From Oceanospirillum sediminis (GTDB lineage: Bacteria; Pseudomonadota; Gammaproteobacteria; Pseudomonadales; Halomonadaceae): a stretch of DNA of 64,000 bases. The notes under the pieces were generated by a model. It did no database searches. It saw only the letters and a program-made list of their open reading frames with translations, and had not been told where the DNA came from. Numbering within the stretch: the first letter of the stretch is position 1; each line of letters begins with the position of its first letter. The position numbers and the translations under genes are program-made. Below are positions 35,277 to 43,701 of the stretch, piece by piece. The stretch is taken from the NCBI RefSeq assembly GCF_014164585.1, contig NZ_JACJFM010000006.1, positions 41,606 through 105,605 of the forward strand, read 5' to 3'.

Positions 35277-35296
35277 TTGTCTGAATTATCAGACAA
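35277..35296. promoter_or_regulatory. Perfect 20-bp dyad upstream of the sigma-54 activator gene
   Basis: TTGTCTGA and TCAGACAA flank ATTA, giving a fully symmetric 20-bp site about 100 bp before the activator's start. Fis-type activators bind such dyads as upstream activating sequences, so it may be an autoregulatory site. I could not find a -24/-12 promoter between it and the gene. Confidence 0.45.
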
Positions 35297-35438
35297 AAAA
35301 TTAATAGTATGACAAATTAGCCCGGCCGTCAGGCATATTCTGAATTCAGAAACAGGGACTGCTGAGTAGAAGCATTTTTATACTCTTCCACCTGTTTTGG
35401 GTTACAGATAAACGTATTCTCCGATGATTATGCCTGCA

Positions 35439-35464
35439 GGAGTTCCGGTTTTAACCGGAACTCC
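35439..35464 (-). terminator. Hairpin 3' of hmp
   Basis: GGAGTTCCGGTT and AACCGGAACTCC form a perfect 12-bp stem with a TT centre, 17 bp after the hmp stop. It has no T-tract, so it may act as a 3' stabiliser or a Rho-assisted stop. The rest of 35180-35480 has no gene. Confidence 0.6.
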
Positions 35465-35480
35465 CGTGATGAAGGATCAT

Positions 35481-36716
35481 TCAGCTATCCAGTGTCTGAT
35501 GAGGGCCGAAGGTCTCGTAGTAGATGTGCTCCTGACTGACACCAAGTTGTAGTAGTTGCCGATAAGCAAATTGCATAAAGCCAATTGGGCCGCAAAGATA
35601 AAAATCCCCTGTTGTGACCGGGAGCTGCTCCCGAAGGGGTTCAAGGTTCATCAGTCCTGCGTTATAACAAGCCCGGCCTGTACTGTTATTCATGGCTTCT
35701 GTTGCAGAGGTTTGCTGGTTATACCAGGTATACTGTTGCAGCGACAGGCATTCAGATAATTCGTGAATACGTCTCTGGAAAGAATGCTGCTGCTGGTTTT
35801 CGCAGGCATGTAACCAGAACACTGGCTGAGTTGTTTTCTGGTCAGCCAGTGTTTCCAGCATTGACATCATCGGAGTCAGTCCAACACCGGCGGATATCAG
35901 AACGATCGGGCGCTCAGACGGTTGCAGGAAGAATTCTCCAGTAGGGGCAAATAATTCAATCTCATCACCGGGATTCAGCTGATCATGCAGATAGTTTGAT
36001 ACCAGACCTGGTGATTGGCTATTATCGGAGATGGCCTCTCGTTTAACTGAAATTCGGTAAGTACTGCCATTAGGTTTGTCTGAGATAGAATACTGGCGAA
36101 TGGCTCTGTCATATTCCCCCTGAGGAGTTTCAATGCGCACACCGATATACTGGCCGGGCTGAAAACTGGCGATGGCTGAGTCGTCAACCGGAGCCAGAAT
36201 CAGGCTGGTTACCAGTTCAGATTCAACATGCTTTTCAAGCAGACGGAAGTTTCTGGCACCACGCCATCCACCTGTCTGTTGGGCGTTGTGGTCATAGATC
36301 TGCTTTTCACGTTGAATAAAAACGCTGGCCAGCTGCTGATAAGCGGCCCGCCAGGCATCTTCTACATCCGGTGTGAATTCATTCGGAGCCAGTTCCTTCA
36401 GGGTTTCTATCAGGTGATGGCCTACAATATCGTATTGTTCCGGCTGAATATCCATACTGGCGTGTTTTTGTGCAATGCGCTCGACGGCCTGCTGTAGTAC
36501 CGGCAGGTTATCAATATGTGTGGCATAAGCGGCCAGGGCATTAAACAGAGCCAGTGGCTGTCTGCCTGAGCGCTGATTGCTCATATTAAAAATATTTTTC
36601 AGTTCAGGATGCTGGTTGAACATCCTGTTGTAAAAGTAATCCGTCACGTCACGTCCCGCTTCGGATAGTAAAGGCAGAGTACTTTTAACCAGAGAGATCT
36701 GTTCAGCAGTTAACAT
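35481..36716 (-). CDS. hmp: Flavohemoprotein, nitric oxide dioxygenase
   Basis: About 411 residues from the ATG at 36716, with AAGGAA upstream. The globin domain (1-145) has the B10 Tyr in FYNRMF, the E7 Gln in NQRSGRQPLALF and the proximal His in IAQKHASMDIQPEQYDIVG. The reductase (150-411) has the FAD motif RQYSISDKP, the NAD motif GVGLTPMMSML, and ends CGPIGFMQFAYRQL and YYETFGP. It converts NO and O2 to nitrate using NADH. It is divergent from norR and lies behind a sigma-54 promoter with NorR sites. Confidence 0.96.
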   Translation of the reverse strand: MLTAEQISLVKSTLPLLSEAGRDVTDYFYNRMFNQHPELKNIFNMSNQRSGRQPLALFNALAAYATHIDNLPVLQQAVERIAQKHASMDIQPEQYDIVGHHLIETLKELAPNEFTPDVEDAWRAAYQQLASVFIQREKQIYDHNAQQTGGWRGARNFRLLEKHVESELVTSLILAPVDDSAIASFQPGQYIGVRIETPQGEYDRAIRQYSISDKPNGSTYRISVKREAISDNSQSPGLVSNYLHDQLNPGDEIELFAPTGEFFLQPSERPIVLISAGVGLTPMMSMLETLADQKTTQPVFWLHACENQQQHSFQRRIHELSECLSLQQYTWYNQQTSATEAMNNSTGRACYNAGLMNLEPLREQLPVTTGDFYLCGPIGFMQFAYRQLLQLGVSQEHIYYETFGPHQTLDS

Positions 36717-36921
36717 CAGATTTCCTTTTATATTTTCAGTGCGGTACACAAGTACCTGAACAACGTTTCTCTATAAAAAATTGCGGTATTTCTCCTGTTG
36801 TTACAGAGGTATATCGCTTTTTCTTTTTAAGACGCTTTTATTCAGATGTTTTGATGTGAGTGGCCGGGTCAATATATGAAGCCGGCATTATGTTGATCTT
36901 TATCCGATCTGCTCTAGTGTT

Positions 36922-36938
36922 AGCATAGAGCGTGCCCG
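36922..36938 (-). promoter_or_regulatory. Sigma-54 (-24/-12) promoter for hmp
   Basis: On the minus strand GGGCACG-CTCT-ATGCT matches TGGCACG-N4-TTGCT with the invariant GG and GC ten bases apart. Transcription would start near 36911, giving a leader of about 195 nt before hmp. The neighbouring IHF and NorR sites support the call. Confidence 0.7.
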
Positions 36939-36956
36939 TGTTTTAAAGTTTTTTAA

Positions 36957-36969
36957 AATCAATTAGTTA
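36957..36969. promoter_or_regulatory. IHF-like site between enhancer and promoter
   Basis: AATCAATTAGTTA matches the IHF consensus WATCAA-N4-TTR exactly and is flanked by AT-rich sequence. It lies midway between the -24/-12 promoter and the three NorR sites, where DNA bending would bring NorR to sigma-54 polymerase. Confidence 0.6.
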
Positions 36970-36992
36970 CGTGTTTTTTGTGGATAAAATAT

Positions 36993-37047
36993 GTCTTAAT
37001 GACTCTTTTGATTAAATGTCTTTTTGACACGTTAAGGTCTTTTGAAC
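36993..37047. promoter_or_regulatory. Three NorR enhancer sites (GT-N7-AC)
   Basis: GTCTTAATGAC (36993-37003), GTCTTTTTGAC (37018-37028) and GTCTTTTGAAC (37037-37047) each fit the NorR GT-N7-AC consensus. The first two are GTC/GAC dyads. The array lies about 80-135 bp upstream of the predicted hmp start point and just before norR, as in the triple site of E. coli norVW. Confidence 0.75.
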
Positions 37048-37060
37048 ATGATAGGGAGTT

Positions 37061-38710
37061 ATGAAATTTATCTCCCATAATGCTCTGATACAGCTGGCAA
37101 TTGATATGGCGGACAGCCTGAGTGACCGGGATCGATTTGATCGGCTGTTAACAACGGTACGTAGTCTGATTCCCTGCGATGCGGTTGCCTTGCTGGCTGT
37201 TTCTGGTGATACGCTGAAACCTCTGGCCCATAAAGGCCTGAGTGCAGATCTGGATGGCCGTCGCTTTATAACGTCCGAGCACCCCAGGTTCTGGCAGATC
37301 TGCCGTTCTGATATTCCTGTCATTTTTCCAGAAGATTCCCGGTTGCCTGATCCTTATGATGGGCTGGTACAAGGGCAGCGGGGGGATTTGCCTGTGCACT
37401 CCTGTATGGGAATTCCCCTGCGGGCTGATGATCATCTGATTGGTGTCCTGACGCTGGATAGTCTGGTACCGGGCATGTTTGATGAGATTGAGCCTCATAC
37501 TCTGGAGCTGATGGCTGCGATGTCAGCCGCATCTCTGAAAACTGCGATCCGGTTGCAACAGCTGGAAGAAGACAGTCACCACTCTCATAGTGTGATTTCC
37601 GAGCTGACTCAGGAAGCGTTGTATCGGGACGGCGGAGAAATTATTGGTGATAGTCCTGTCATGCAGAAGCTCAGGCAAGAGCTGAAACTGGTTGCACCCT
37701 CTGATTACACGGTATTAGTCGAAGGAGAAACGGGTACCGGTAAGGAGCTGGTGGCGCGTAAATTACATGAATGGTCCCGGCGTTCTGAAGGCCCCCTGGT
37801 TTATATCAACTGTGCTGCTATCCCGGAAAATCTGGTTGAAAGCGAATTATTTGGCCATGTAAAAGGTGCTTTTACCGGGGCAGATAAAAAGCGGGAAGGT
37901 AAATTCAGTCTGGCGGATGGTGGTACTTTGTTTCTTGATGAAATTGGAGAATTACCTCTTACGATACAAAGTAAGCTATTAAGGGCGTTACAGAGCCAGG
38001 AGATTCAGCCCGTGGGGCAGGATAATGTGCGTCATGTCGATGTACGTGTCGTTGCCGCGACGAATCGTTTGTTAAACGATGAAGTGGCAAAAGGCTTATT
38101 TCGCGCAGATCTGTACCACAGATTAAGCGTATATCCGGTGCAGGTTCCGCCATTAAGGCAAAGAGAAGGTGATATTACTGTATTAGCCGGCTATTTTGCC
38201 GAGCAGGTACGCCGCAGGCTTGGGCTGGCTCAGCTGGTGCTGGATGACCAGGCGATCAGAAAACTGAATCTGTATCACTGGCCGGGAAATGTCCGGGAGC
38301 TGGAGCATGTCATCAGCCGGGCAGCATTATTAGCACAAAGCGGTTTGGACGGCTTTCGTTCCGTCAGGTTAAGAGCAGACCATAGAGCCGTCATCCGCAT
38401 CAAGGCCAGTCACCTGATGGGGCTGGCTTTGACCGATGAGGTCCGACAGGTATCGGGCAACAGGACATTATCGACACATTTGCCGGAACAGATAATACCG
38501 CTTCCCGGAATGCAGAACGCTTCTGGGAGGCTGAGCCTTAAGGCTGAAACAGAGCAGTTCCAGAAACAGCTTATTCTTAATACTTTGCAGGATCAGGGGA
38601 TGAACTGGGCGGCAACTGCTCGTTATCTGGGCACTGATCGGGCAAACCTGGTACGCCTGGCTCGTCGTCTGGGCATTAAGACCGAAAAAAAGATCCGTAC
38701 TCAGCACTGA
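37061..38710 (+). CDS. norR: Nitric-oxide-sensing sigma-54 activator
   Basis: A 549-residue protein: GAF about 1-170, AAA+ about 190-430 and a C-terminal HTH. The GAF domain keeps the residues of the NorR mononuclear iron site: LPDPYDGL (the two Asp), VHSCMG (His, Cys), TLDSL (Asp) and the Arg in RFITSEHPRF. The AAA+ domain has GETGTGKE, KGAFTGA and LFLDEIGE. The HTH reads NWAATARYLGTDRANLVRLARRLG, like E. coli NorR. NO binding to the GAF iron relieves repression of the ATPase. It is divergent from hmp, and three more genes follow in the same direction. Confidence 0.95.
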   Translation: MKFISHNALIQLAIDMADSLSDRDRFDRLLTTVRSLIPCDAVALLAVSGDTLKPLAHKGLSADLDGRRFITSEHPRFWQICRSDIPVIFPEDSRLPDPYDGLVQGQRGDLPVHSCMGIPLRADDHLIGVLTLDSLVPGMFDEIEPHTLELMAAMSAASLKTAIRLQQLEEDSHHSHSVISELTQEALYRDGGEIIGDSPVMQKLRQELKLVAPSDYTVLVEGETGTGKELVARKLHEWSRRSEGPLVYINCAAIPENLVESELFGHVKGAFTGADKKREGKFSLADGGTLFLDEIGELPLTIQSKLLRALQSQEIQPVGQDNVRHVDVRVVAATNRLLNDEVAKGLFRADLYHRLSVYPVQVPPLRQREGDITVLAGYFAEQVRRRLGLAQLVLDDQAIRKLNLYHWPGNVRELEHVISRAALLAQSGLDGFRSVRLRADHRAVIRIKASHLMGLALTDEVRQVSGNRTLSTHLPEQIIPLPGMQNASGRLSLKAETEQFQKQLILNTLQDQGMNWAATARYLGTDRANLVRLARRLGIKTEKKIRTQH

Positions 38711-38737
38711 GTCTCTTCAAAATCCTATGGAGTCGTT

Positions 38738-39952
38738 ATGACCTCTTCTGTCTCTGATGAATTGCCCGGTGAATGGCGGGTAGTGATTCTGGTCACCCTG
38801 ATGCAGTTTATTAATATTATTGATTTTATGATGGTGATGCCACTGGGACCTGACTTTGCTCAGGCTCTGGATATTCCTATGTCTGAACTGGGCCTGATTG
38901 GTGGCAGCTATACGTTTGCCGCCGCAGCCTCTGGCTTTTTTCTCAGTAAATACCTGGACCGTTTTGATCGACGCTCTGTGGCCATTGTCGCCATGGCTGG
39001 TTTATCCCTGAGTACCTTTGCTGCCACTCTGGCTACGGATCAGTTAACGCTTCTGATGGCCAGAGTCTGTGCTGGTTTTTTTGGTGGTCCGGCTGCAGCG
39101 ATCGGTATGGCTATGATTATCGATGTGGTACCGGAGCAGCGCCGTGGCAGAGCGATGGCAATTGCGATGGGCTCGTTTTCGGTCGCTGCGATTGCAGGTA
39201 TTCCATTCGGGATGGAGCTGGCAGCATGGTCGGGTTGGCAAGCCCCTTTCAAGGCCATTGCACTGGCCAGTCTGGGGCTTCTTATTGCTTTGTGGTTTTT
39301 ACTCCCTGTAATGAACAGTCATAAAAACAGGCATAAGGGCAGCCCGGCGACGGGTATTATTCCTCTGCTGAAAGCCCCTCTGACTCGTATGGCGCTGATA
39401 TTGGTCGTTGTTTCTATGTTTGGTAATTTTTTACTGATTCCGAATCTGTCTGCTTATGTGCAGTTTAATCTGGGCTTCCCTCGGGAGCGCGTTGGCGAGC
39501 TTTATATGCTGGGAGGTGTGGTGTCGTTAGTCGGGATGCAGCTGACCGGTTATCTGTCCGATAAATTTGGCAGTGTGCTGACAGGTACGCTGACCTGTTC
39601 CGGATTAGCTCTGGTGTTATGGAGTGGTTTTCTGAATACGCCTGAGCTGGCGATGGTCCCCTGGGTTTTTGCCGGATTCATGCTGTTCTCTTCAGCCCGA
39701 AGGGTAGCGCAGAATGCCCTGACCAGTCAGACGCCAGAACCTCACGAAAGAGCGGCATATGCTTCGGCGCAATCGGCTTTTCAGCATGTAGCTACAGGCG
39801 TCGCAGCTACGGGGAGTTCGTGGTTTCTTACAGCAGATGACCAGGGAGTACTGGATGGTATGACGGCTCTGAGTGTGGTGACATTGCTTTTTGTTCTGGC
39901 CCAGCCTGTCATCATGCTGATTCTGAAAAAACGTTTACACTTAAAACGATAA
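38738..39952 (+). CDS. MFS transporter
   Basis: A 404-residue protein with about twelve TM helices. It has FINIIDFMMVMPLGPDFA at TM1, SKYLDRFDRRSVAIV as motif A, RVCAGFFGGPAAAIGMAM as motif B-like and YLSDKFGSVLTG in the second half. It starts 28 bp after norR, suggesting cotranscription, and runs into the aldolase gene with almost no gap. It could move a sugar acid for the next two enzymes or be a drug exporter; the substrate is unknown. Confidence 0.86.
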   Translation: MTSSVSDELPGEWRVVILVTLMQFINIIDFMMVMPLGPDFAQALDIPMSELGLIGGSYTFAAAASGFFLSKYLDRFDRRSVAIVAMAGLSLSTFAATLATDQLTLLMARVCAGFFGGPAAAIGMAMIIDVVPEQRRGRAMAIAMGSFSVAAIAGIPFGMELAAWSGWQAPFKAIALASLGLLIALWFLLPVMNSHKNRHKGSPATGIIPLLKAPLTRMALILVVVSMFGNFLLIPNLSAYVQFNLGFPRERVGELYMLGGVVSLVGMQLTGYLSDKFGSVLTGTLTCSGLALVLWSGFLNTPELAMVPWVFAGFMLFSSARRVAQNALTSQTPEPHERAAYASAQSAFQHVATGVAATGSSWFLTADDQGVLDGMTALSVVTLLFVLAQPVIMLILKKRLHLKR

Positions 39953-40025
39953 ATTGAGTAAATACTTTATGGATACCCCGCATTTTTCCGATTCATTTCA
40001 GTCAACAGAGCAAGGAACTTCGGAT

Positions 40026-40658
40026 ATGTTGCTGGCAAAATTAGACAGGCAGAAAATTTTGCCTGTACTGGTACTGGAGTCTCAGGAACAGGCTTTACCT
40101 CTGGCAGAGTGCATGCTGGAGTTTGATTTTCGGGTGCTGGAGATTACCCTGAGAACCGCGAATGCTCTTGATATTATTCATCTGCTTCATGAGCGATACC
40201 CGGAGCTGACTCTTGGTGCTGGGACTGTTTTATGTGCCACTCAGCTGAAGCAAGCTGCTCAGGCCGGAGCTGATTTTGCTGTCTCTCCCGGTGCTACAGA
40301 GGCATTGCTGATGGCGGGCGGGCAATCCGAGATTAACTTTATTCCCGGAGTGATGACACCTTCAGAGGTGATGAGAGCACGAGAGTACGGGTTTCGGTTT
40401 CAGAAGTTTTTTCCTGCCGGAGTTGCAGGCGGTGTCGCTATGTTAAAAGCGATGTCAGGCCCTTTGTCTGAATTGAACTTTTGTCCAACCGGGGGTATCT
40501 CACTGAATAATATGAGAGACTATCTGCAATTAGGTAATGTGCCTGTTGCCGGTGGTACCTGGCTGGCGCCGTCGAACTGCATCCGACAAAGGGATTGGGA
40601 GGCTATCAGACAAAACCTGGCTTTACTGCAACAGCACCTGGATGAATTCAGAACGTAG
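40026..40658 (+). CDS. KDPG/KHG aldolase-family enzyme
   Basis: About 210 residues from MLLAKLDRQKILPVLVLES, preferred because AAGGA precedes it and it matches the family N-terminus; in-frame ATG 39969 and TTG 39954 lie upstream. The class-I aldolase residues are present: Glu in RVLEITLRT, Lys in FRFQKFFPAG (Schiff base), phosphate loop NFCPTGGIS and GGTWLAP. It would cleave a 2-keto-3-deoxy-6-phospho-sugar acid to pyruvate and an aldehyde. No Entner-Doudoroff dehydratase gene adjoins it; instead it is sandwiched between an MFS gene and an eIF2B-like gene. Confidence 0.88.
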   Translation: MLLAKLDRQKILPVLVLESQEQALPLAECMLEFDFRVLEITLRTANALDIIHLLHERYPELTLGAGTVLCATQLKQAAQAGADFAVSPGATEALLMAGGQSEINFIPGVMTPSEVMRAREYGFRFQKFFPAGVAGGVAMLKAMSGPLSELNFCPTGGISLNNMRDYLQLGNVPVAGGTWLAPSNCIRQRDWEAIRQNLALLQQHLDEFRT

Positions 40659-40666
40659 GGTAAACA

Positions 40667-41587
40667 ATGTACAGTAATAACGATCAGTTTAAAGAAAGGC
40701 GCATCCGGGCTGTTAAAGAAGATGTGCGCAAGGGAGGTAGTGAGTTGTCCCGCAGTGCGCTGGAGGATCTGCTGGATTATGCTGAGGCCTGTGATGTTGC
40801 TGATACCAATGAGCTGAAAAGTGAATTACTGGATCTGGCTATGCAGATGCAATTAGCTCGTCCGAGTATGCTGGTATTGTGGAATATTCTGCAGCGCTGG
40901 ATTGAGCGTATGTCCGGGATGCCGATGGGTGACCTGGCTGAGGCCCGCCAGTTTGCAGCTGCACAAGCAAGAGATCTGGCCACCAGTTCTGTACAGGCAG
41001 TGAAAAAGATTACTCAGCAGGTCAGTCCGCAGATTGTACCGGGCTCAATAATTATGGTGCACAGCTACAGCACTACTGTGATGCAGATTCTGGAGTCTAT
41101 CGAGGGAATTGAATGTAAAGTGATCATGACAGAATCCCGGCCTGGCATTGAAGGTCGGCGTATGGCCAGGACTTTATCTGAGCTGAAGATTCCGACAACT
41201 TATATTACTGAAGCCCAGATCGGAAACTTTATCTATAAAGCTGATCTGGTGCTGATGGGCGCTGATAGCGTACTGGTTGATGGTTCTGTGATTAATAAAG
41301 CGGGTACTTACCTGATGGCACTGGCAGCACGGGAAGTCAGAGTGCCTTTCTGGGTGGTTGCTGAGAGTTATAAACACAGCTCCAGAACGGTTAGTGAAAC
41401 TGAGCTTGAGGAGATGGAGGCCGATGAACTTCAGTTACCTTCCATTGATTTCGTCACGCCCAGAAATGTCTACTTTGATGTGACACCGGCAGAGCTGGTG
41501 TCGGCCTGGGTCGATGAAAATGGATACCGTACCAGTTACTCTAAACCATCTGAGCCTATGCCAGCCGGGCTATTGAAAGAGACGTGA
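40667..41587 (+). CDS. eIF2B-alpha/MtnA-fold protein, isomerase Cys absent
   Basis: A 306-residue protein of the eIF2B alpha/beta/delta, MtnA and ribose-1,5-bisphosphate isomerase superfamily. The N-terminal 100 residues are helical. The Rossmann-like domain has VHSYSTTVMQILE, MTESRPGIEGRRMARTL, YKADLVLMGADSVLVDGSVINKAGT and VAESYKHSSR. The conserved Asp (GADS) is present, but the catalytic Cys found in THC motifs of MtnA and R15P isomerase is replaced (VHSYS, as in eukaryotic eIF2B). So it may bind a sugar phosphate or nucleotide without isomerising it. It starts 8 bp after the aldolase gene and is surely cotranscribed with it. Confidence 0.85.
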   Translation: MYSNNDQFKERRIRAVKEDVRKGGSELSRSALEDLLDYAEACDVADTNELKSELLDLAMQMQLARPSMLVLWNILQRWIERMSGMPMGDLAEARQFAAAQARDLATSSVQAVKKITQQVSPQIVPGSIIMVHSYSTTVMQILESIEGIECKVIMTESRPGIEGRRMARTLSELKIPTTYITEAQIGNFIYKADLVLMGADSVLVDGSVINKAGTYLMALAAREVRVPFWVVAESYKHSSRTVSETELEEMEADELQLPSIDFVTPRNVYFDVTPAELVSAWVDENGYRTSYSKPSEPMPAGLLKET

Positions 41588-41662
41588 ACCAATATAACTC
41601 AGTATGATTCTGACAGATTACGCCAGTAAGTACCTGTACAACCGTTTTCGATATTTATGCCT

Positions 41663-41693
41663 TTTCCTCTCCGGCCACTGGCCGTAGAGGAAA
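41663..41693. terminator. Hairpin between convergent genes
   Basis: TTTCCTCT and AGAGGAAA (8 bp), one mismatch, then CGGCC/GGCCG (5 bp) around an ACT loop. It lies between the eIF2B-like gene and the convergent lipoprotein gene and has no T-tract on either side. Confidence 0.55.
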
Positions 41694-41748
41694 GAAATAT
41701 TGATGCTGAGATTGTTTCTTTGCTGCCAGGCTGAAGGTTATGTACTAC

Positions 41749-42540
41749 TCAGATTTCAGGCAGATAGTTTTCTGGTGGTAAAGGTGTACCTCTGTCTCTG
41801 AACTGAAAATGCAGAGCATATCTATTGATCAGAGTGTTAAAGCCGACAGTACCGATAATTTGCCGCTGCTGGACTTTATCTCCTGCTTTTACCTTCAGGG
41901 TTTCACAGCTGGCATAAACGGTTTGCTGTTCATCTGCATGTTCAATAATGACGACTTTTCCCAGACTTCTCATTTCCCCGGCAAAACTGACTGTTCCGCC
42001 TTTAGAGGCCAGAACTGATTGCCCTTTCTTTGCCGCCAGGTTAACGCCTTTCTGCAGCCCCCAGTCTTTTTTACCAAACCCGTTAAAGATCCTGGGGTTC
42101 TGCAGTGGCCAGTTAAAGCCTGTGACTGTCCTTTCTCTGACGGGTATCCATATTTTCTGACCAGGCTTCAGGCGATTGTAATCAATACCGGGGTTGCTGA
42201 CTTTAAGAGCACTCAGACTGACAGCAAAGTGATTGGCCAGTTTACTCAGCGTGTCTCCTTTCTGAACAGTGTAAGGCACTCTGTCTGCAGCGACTTCTTT
42301 TTTGTTTACCGGAATACTCAGCTCTGTCCCTGCTTGTAATCGATGAGGTACGACACGAGGATTATAGCGGGCCAGCAACGGAACACTGACGCCATATTTT
42401 CTGGCGATGCCGTAGAAGGTTTCTCCTCTCTGAACAACATGACGGTCACTGACAGAAGGGGGAGAGGCCGGAGTGGTGCTACAAGCTCCCAAAAGGAGTA
42501 CAAAGCACAGGATAAATGCGGAAGGAAGGCGTTTTAGCAT
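41749..42540 (-). CDS. LysM-LytM lipoprotein with dead peptidase site (NlpD/EnvC-type)
   Basis: A 263-residue lipoprotein from the ATG at 42540: a signal peptide with lipobox LLGAC, two LysM domains (VVQRGETFYGIARKYGVSV and YTVQKGDTLSKLANHFAVS) and a LytM/M23 domain. The zinc ligands are lost: the HxGxD position reads LQKGVN (His to Gln, Asp to Asn) and the HxH reads LHFQF. It therefore should not cleave peptidoglycan. It fits the NlpD/EnvC class that activates cell-division amidases. Upstream in-frame starts would bury the lipobox. Confidence 0.88.
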   Translation of the reverse strand: MLKRLPSAFILCFVLLLGACSTTPASPPSVSDRHVVQRGETFYGIARKYGVSVPLLARYNPRVVPHRLQAGTELSIPVNKKEVAADRVPYTVQKGDTLSKLANHFAVSLSALKVSNPGIDYNRLKPGQKIWIPVRERTVTGFNWPLQNPRIFNGFGKKDWGLQKGVNLAAKKGQSVLASKGGTVSFAGEMRSLGKVVIIEHADEQQTVYASCETLKVKAGDKVQQRQIIGTVGFNTLINRYALHFQFRDRGTPLPPENYLPEI

Positions 42541-42826
42541 GGCTGAAATTTGTGTCCGGAACTGAAAACATAATCTGATGATGGAATACAGGCCGGTCAG
42601 AATAGATAAAAGTGTAAGGTAATTCAAAGTAAATCTATCGATTGTATAGCTGAATACAAAGTATTTCGATATTTTCCTGTCGGTGCTCTGGAGATACATT
42701 TATTTTTTGCAGAGATGTTTTTACCCGGCTATCTGAACACAGATCCGGATTTGCCTATTGCTTCATTATTTCGCAAAATTCTCCGGATAAAGCAGATACA
42801 GTTCTTTAATTGATTCGGAGTATTTT

Positions 42827-43513
42827 ATGATACAGGATGGCTTGAAATCAGCCGGTGAACTGGTATCGCCTGAAGCATGTGTAATCTGGTTACACGGTTT
42901 AGGCGCTACCGCAGATGATTTTGTACCGGCTGTACCCTATCTTAATATTCCGGCTGATCTGAAAGTGAAATTCTTATTTCCTCAGGCTCCTGTCAGACCG
43001 GTAACAATTAATGCGGGCTGGGAGATGCCTGCCTGGTATGACATTCTGGAGATGCTGCCAGAAAGAAAAATTGTGCAGGAACATCTGGAAGGTGCTGCGC
43101 GTGACCTTCATCGCCTGACACAGGAGCAAATTGCATCAGGGATTCCAGCGTGCCGGATTTTCTGGGCTGGCTTCTCTCAGGGTGGTGCTGTTGTGCTGGA
43201 GGCTGCTGTAAATAAAGCAAAATACCCTGATTCAGTGTTACCCGATACCATTTTTGCGTTATCTACCTATCAGGCTTTGCCCGTTGAGCGTTCGTCTGAT
43301 TTGAGTGGCCTGAATTTCTGGCATGCTCATGGCAGTTATGATGATGTCGTGCCTTTCGGTATGGGTAAAAAAGCTTTTGAGAGTACGGAGGCTATCAGTG
43401 GTGAGAGTCAGTGGCATGTCTGGCCTATGAGTCATGAAGTTTGCCTGGCAGAACTGGAGGCGATGGGGCGTTATATGACAGATCGAATCGGATCTGCTGA
43501 GAAGGTGGGTTGA
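42827..43513 (+). CDS. Carboxylesterase/phospholipase (alpha/beta hydrolase, Abhydrolase_2)
   Basis: A 228-residue cytosolic hydrolase with VIWLHGLGATADDFVP (oxyanion), the nucleophile elbow WAGFSQGGAVVLEAA (Ser), HGSYDDVVPFGMG (Asp) and MSHEVCLAEL (His). This is the architecture of acyl-protein thioesterase/carboxylesterase Est-type enzymes common in Pseudomonas. It hydrolyses short acyl esters or lysophospholipids. It is divergent from the LysM lipoprotein gene. The start is preceded by GGAG. Confidence 0.9.
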   Translation: MIQDGLKSAGELVSPEACVIWLHGLGATADDFVPAVPYLNIPADLKVKFLFPQAPVRPVTINAGWEMPAWYDILEMLPERKIVQEHLEGAARDLHRLTQEQIASGIPACRIFWAGFSQGGAVVLEAAVNKAKYPDSVLPDTIFALSTYQALPVERSSDLSGLNFWHAHGSYDDVVPFGMGKKAFESTEAISGESQWHVWPMSHEVCLAELEAMGRYMTDRIGSAEKVG

Positions 43514-43701
43514 TACTGTTTTTCTGATACAGAAAAATGGTGAAATACCTGTGTATATGAATAATTATTCATTTTTTTGATGTCGGTCATAAGTCAGATG
43601 AGCTTCTGCTAATAAATTTGATCTGGCTCAGGGTTTTCCCCCTGATGGCTTGTTAACCTGTCATCAGTTAATCGGTTTATAACCCGGGTGAGGTGAGAGT
43701 C

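Noticed and set aside
40667..41587. Assignment as ribose-1,5-bisphosphate isomerase or MtnA
   Set aside because: The catalytic Cys is missing and no AMP phosphorylase, RuBisCO or methionine-salvage gene is near.
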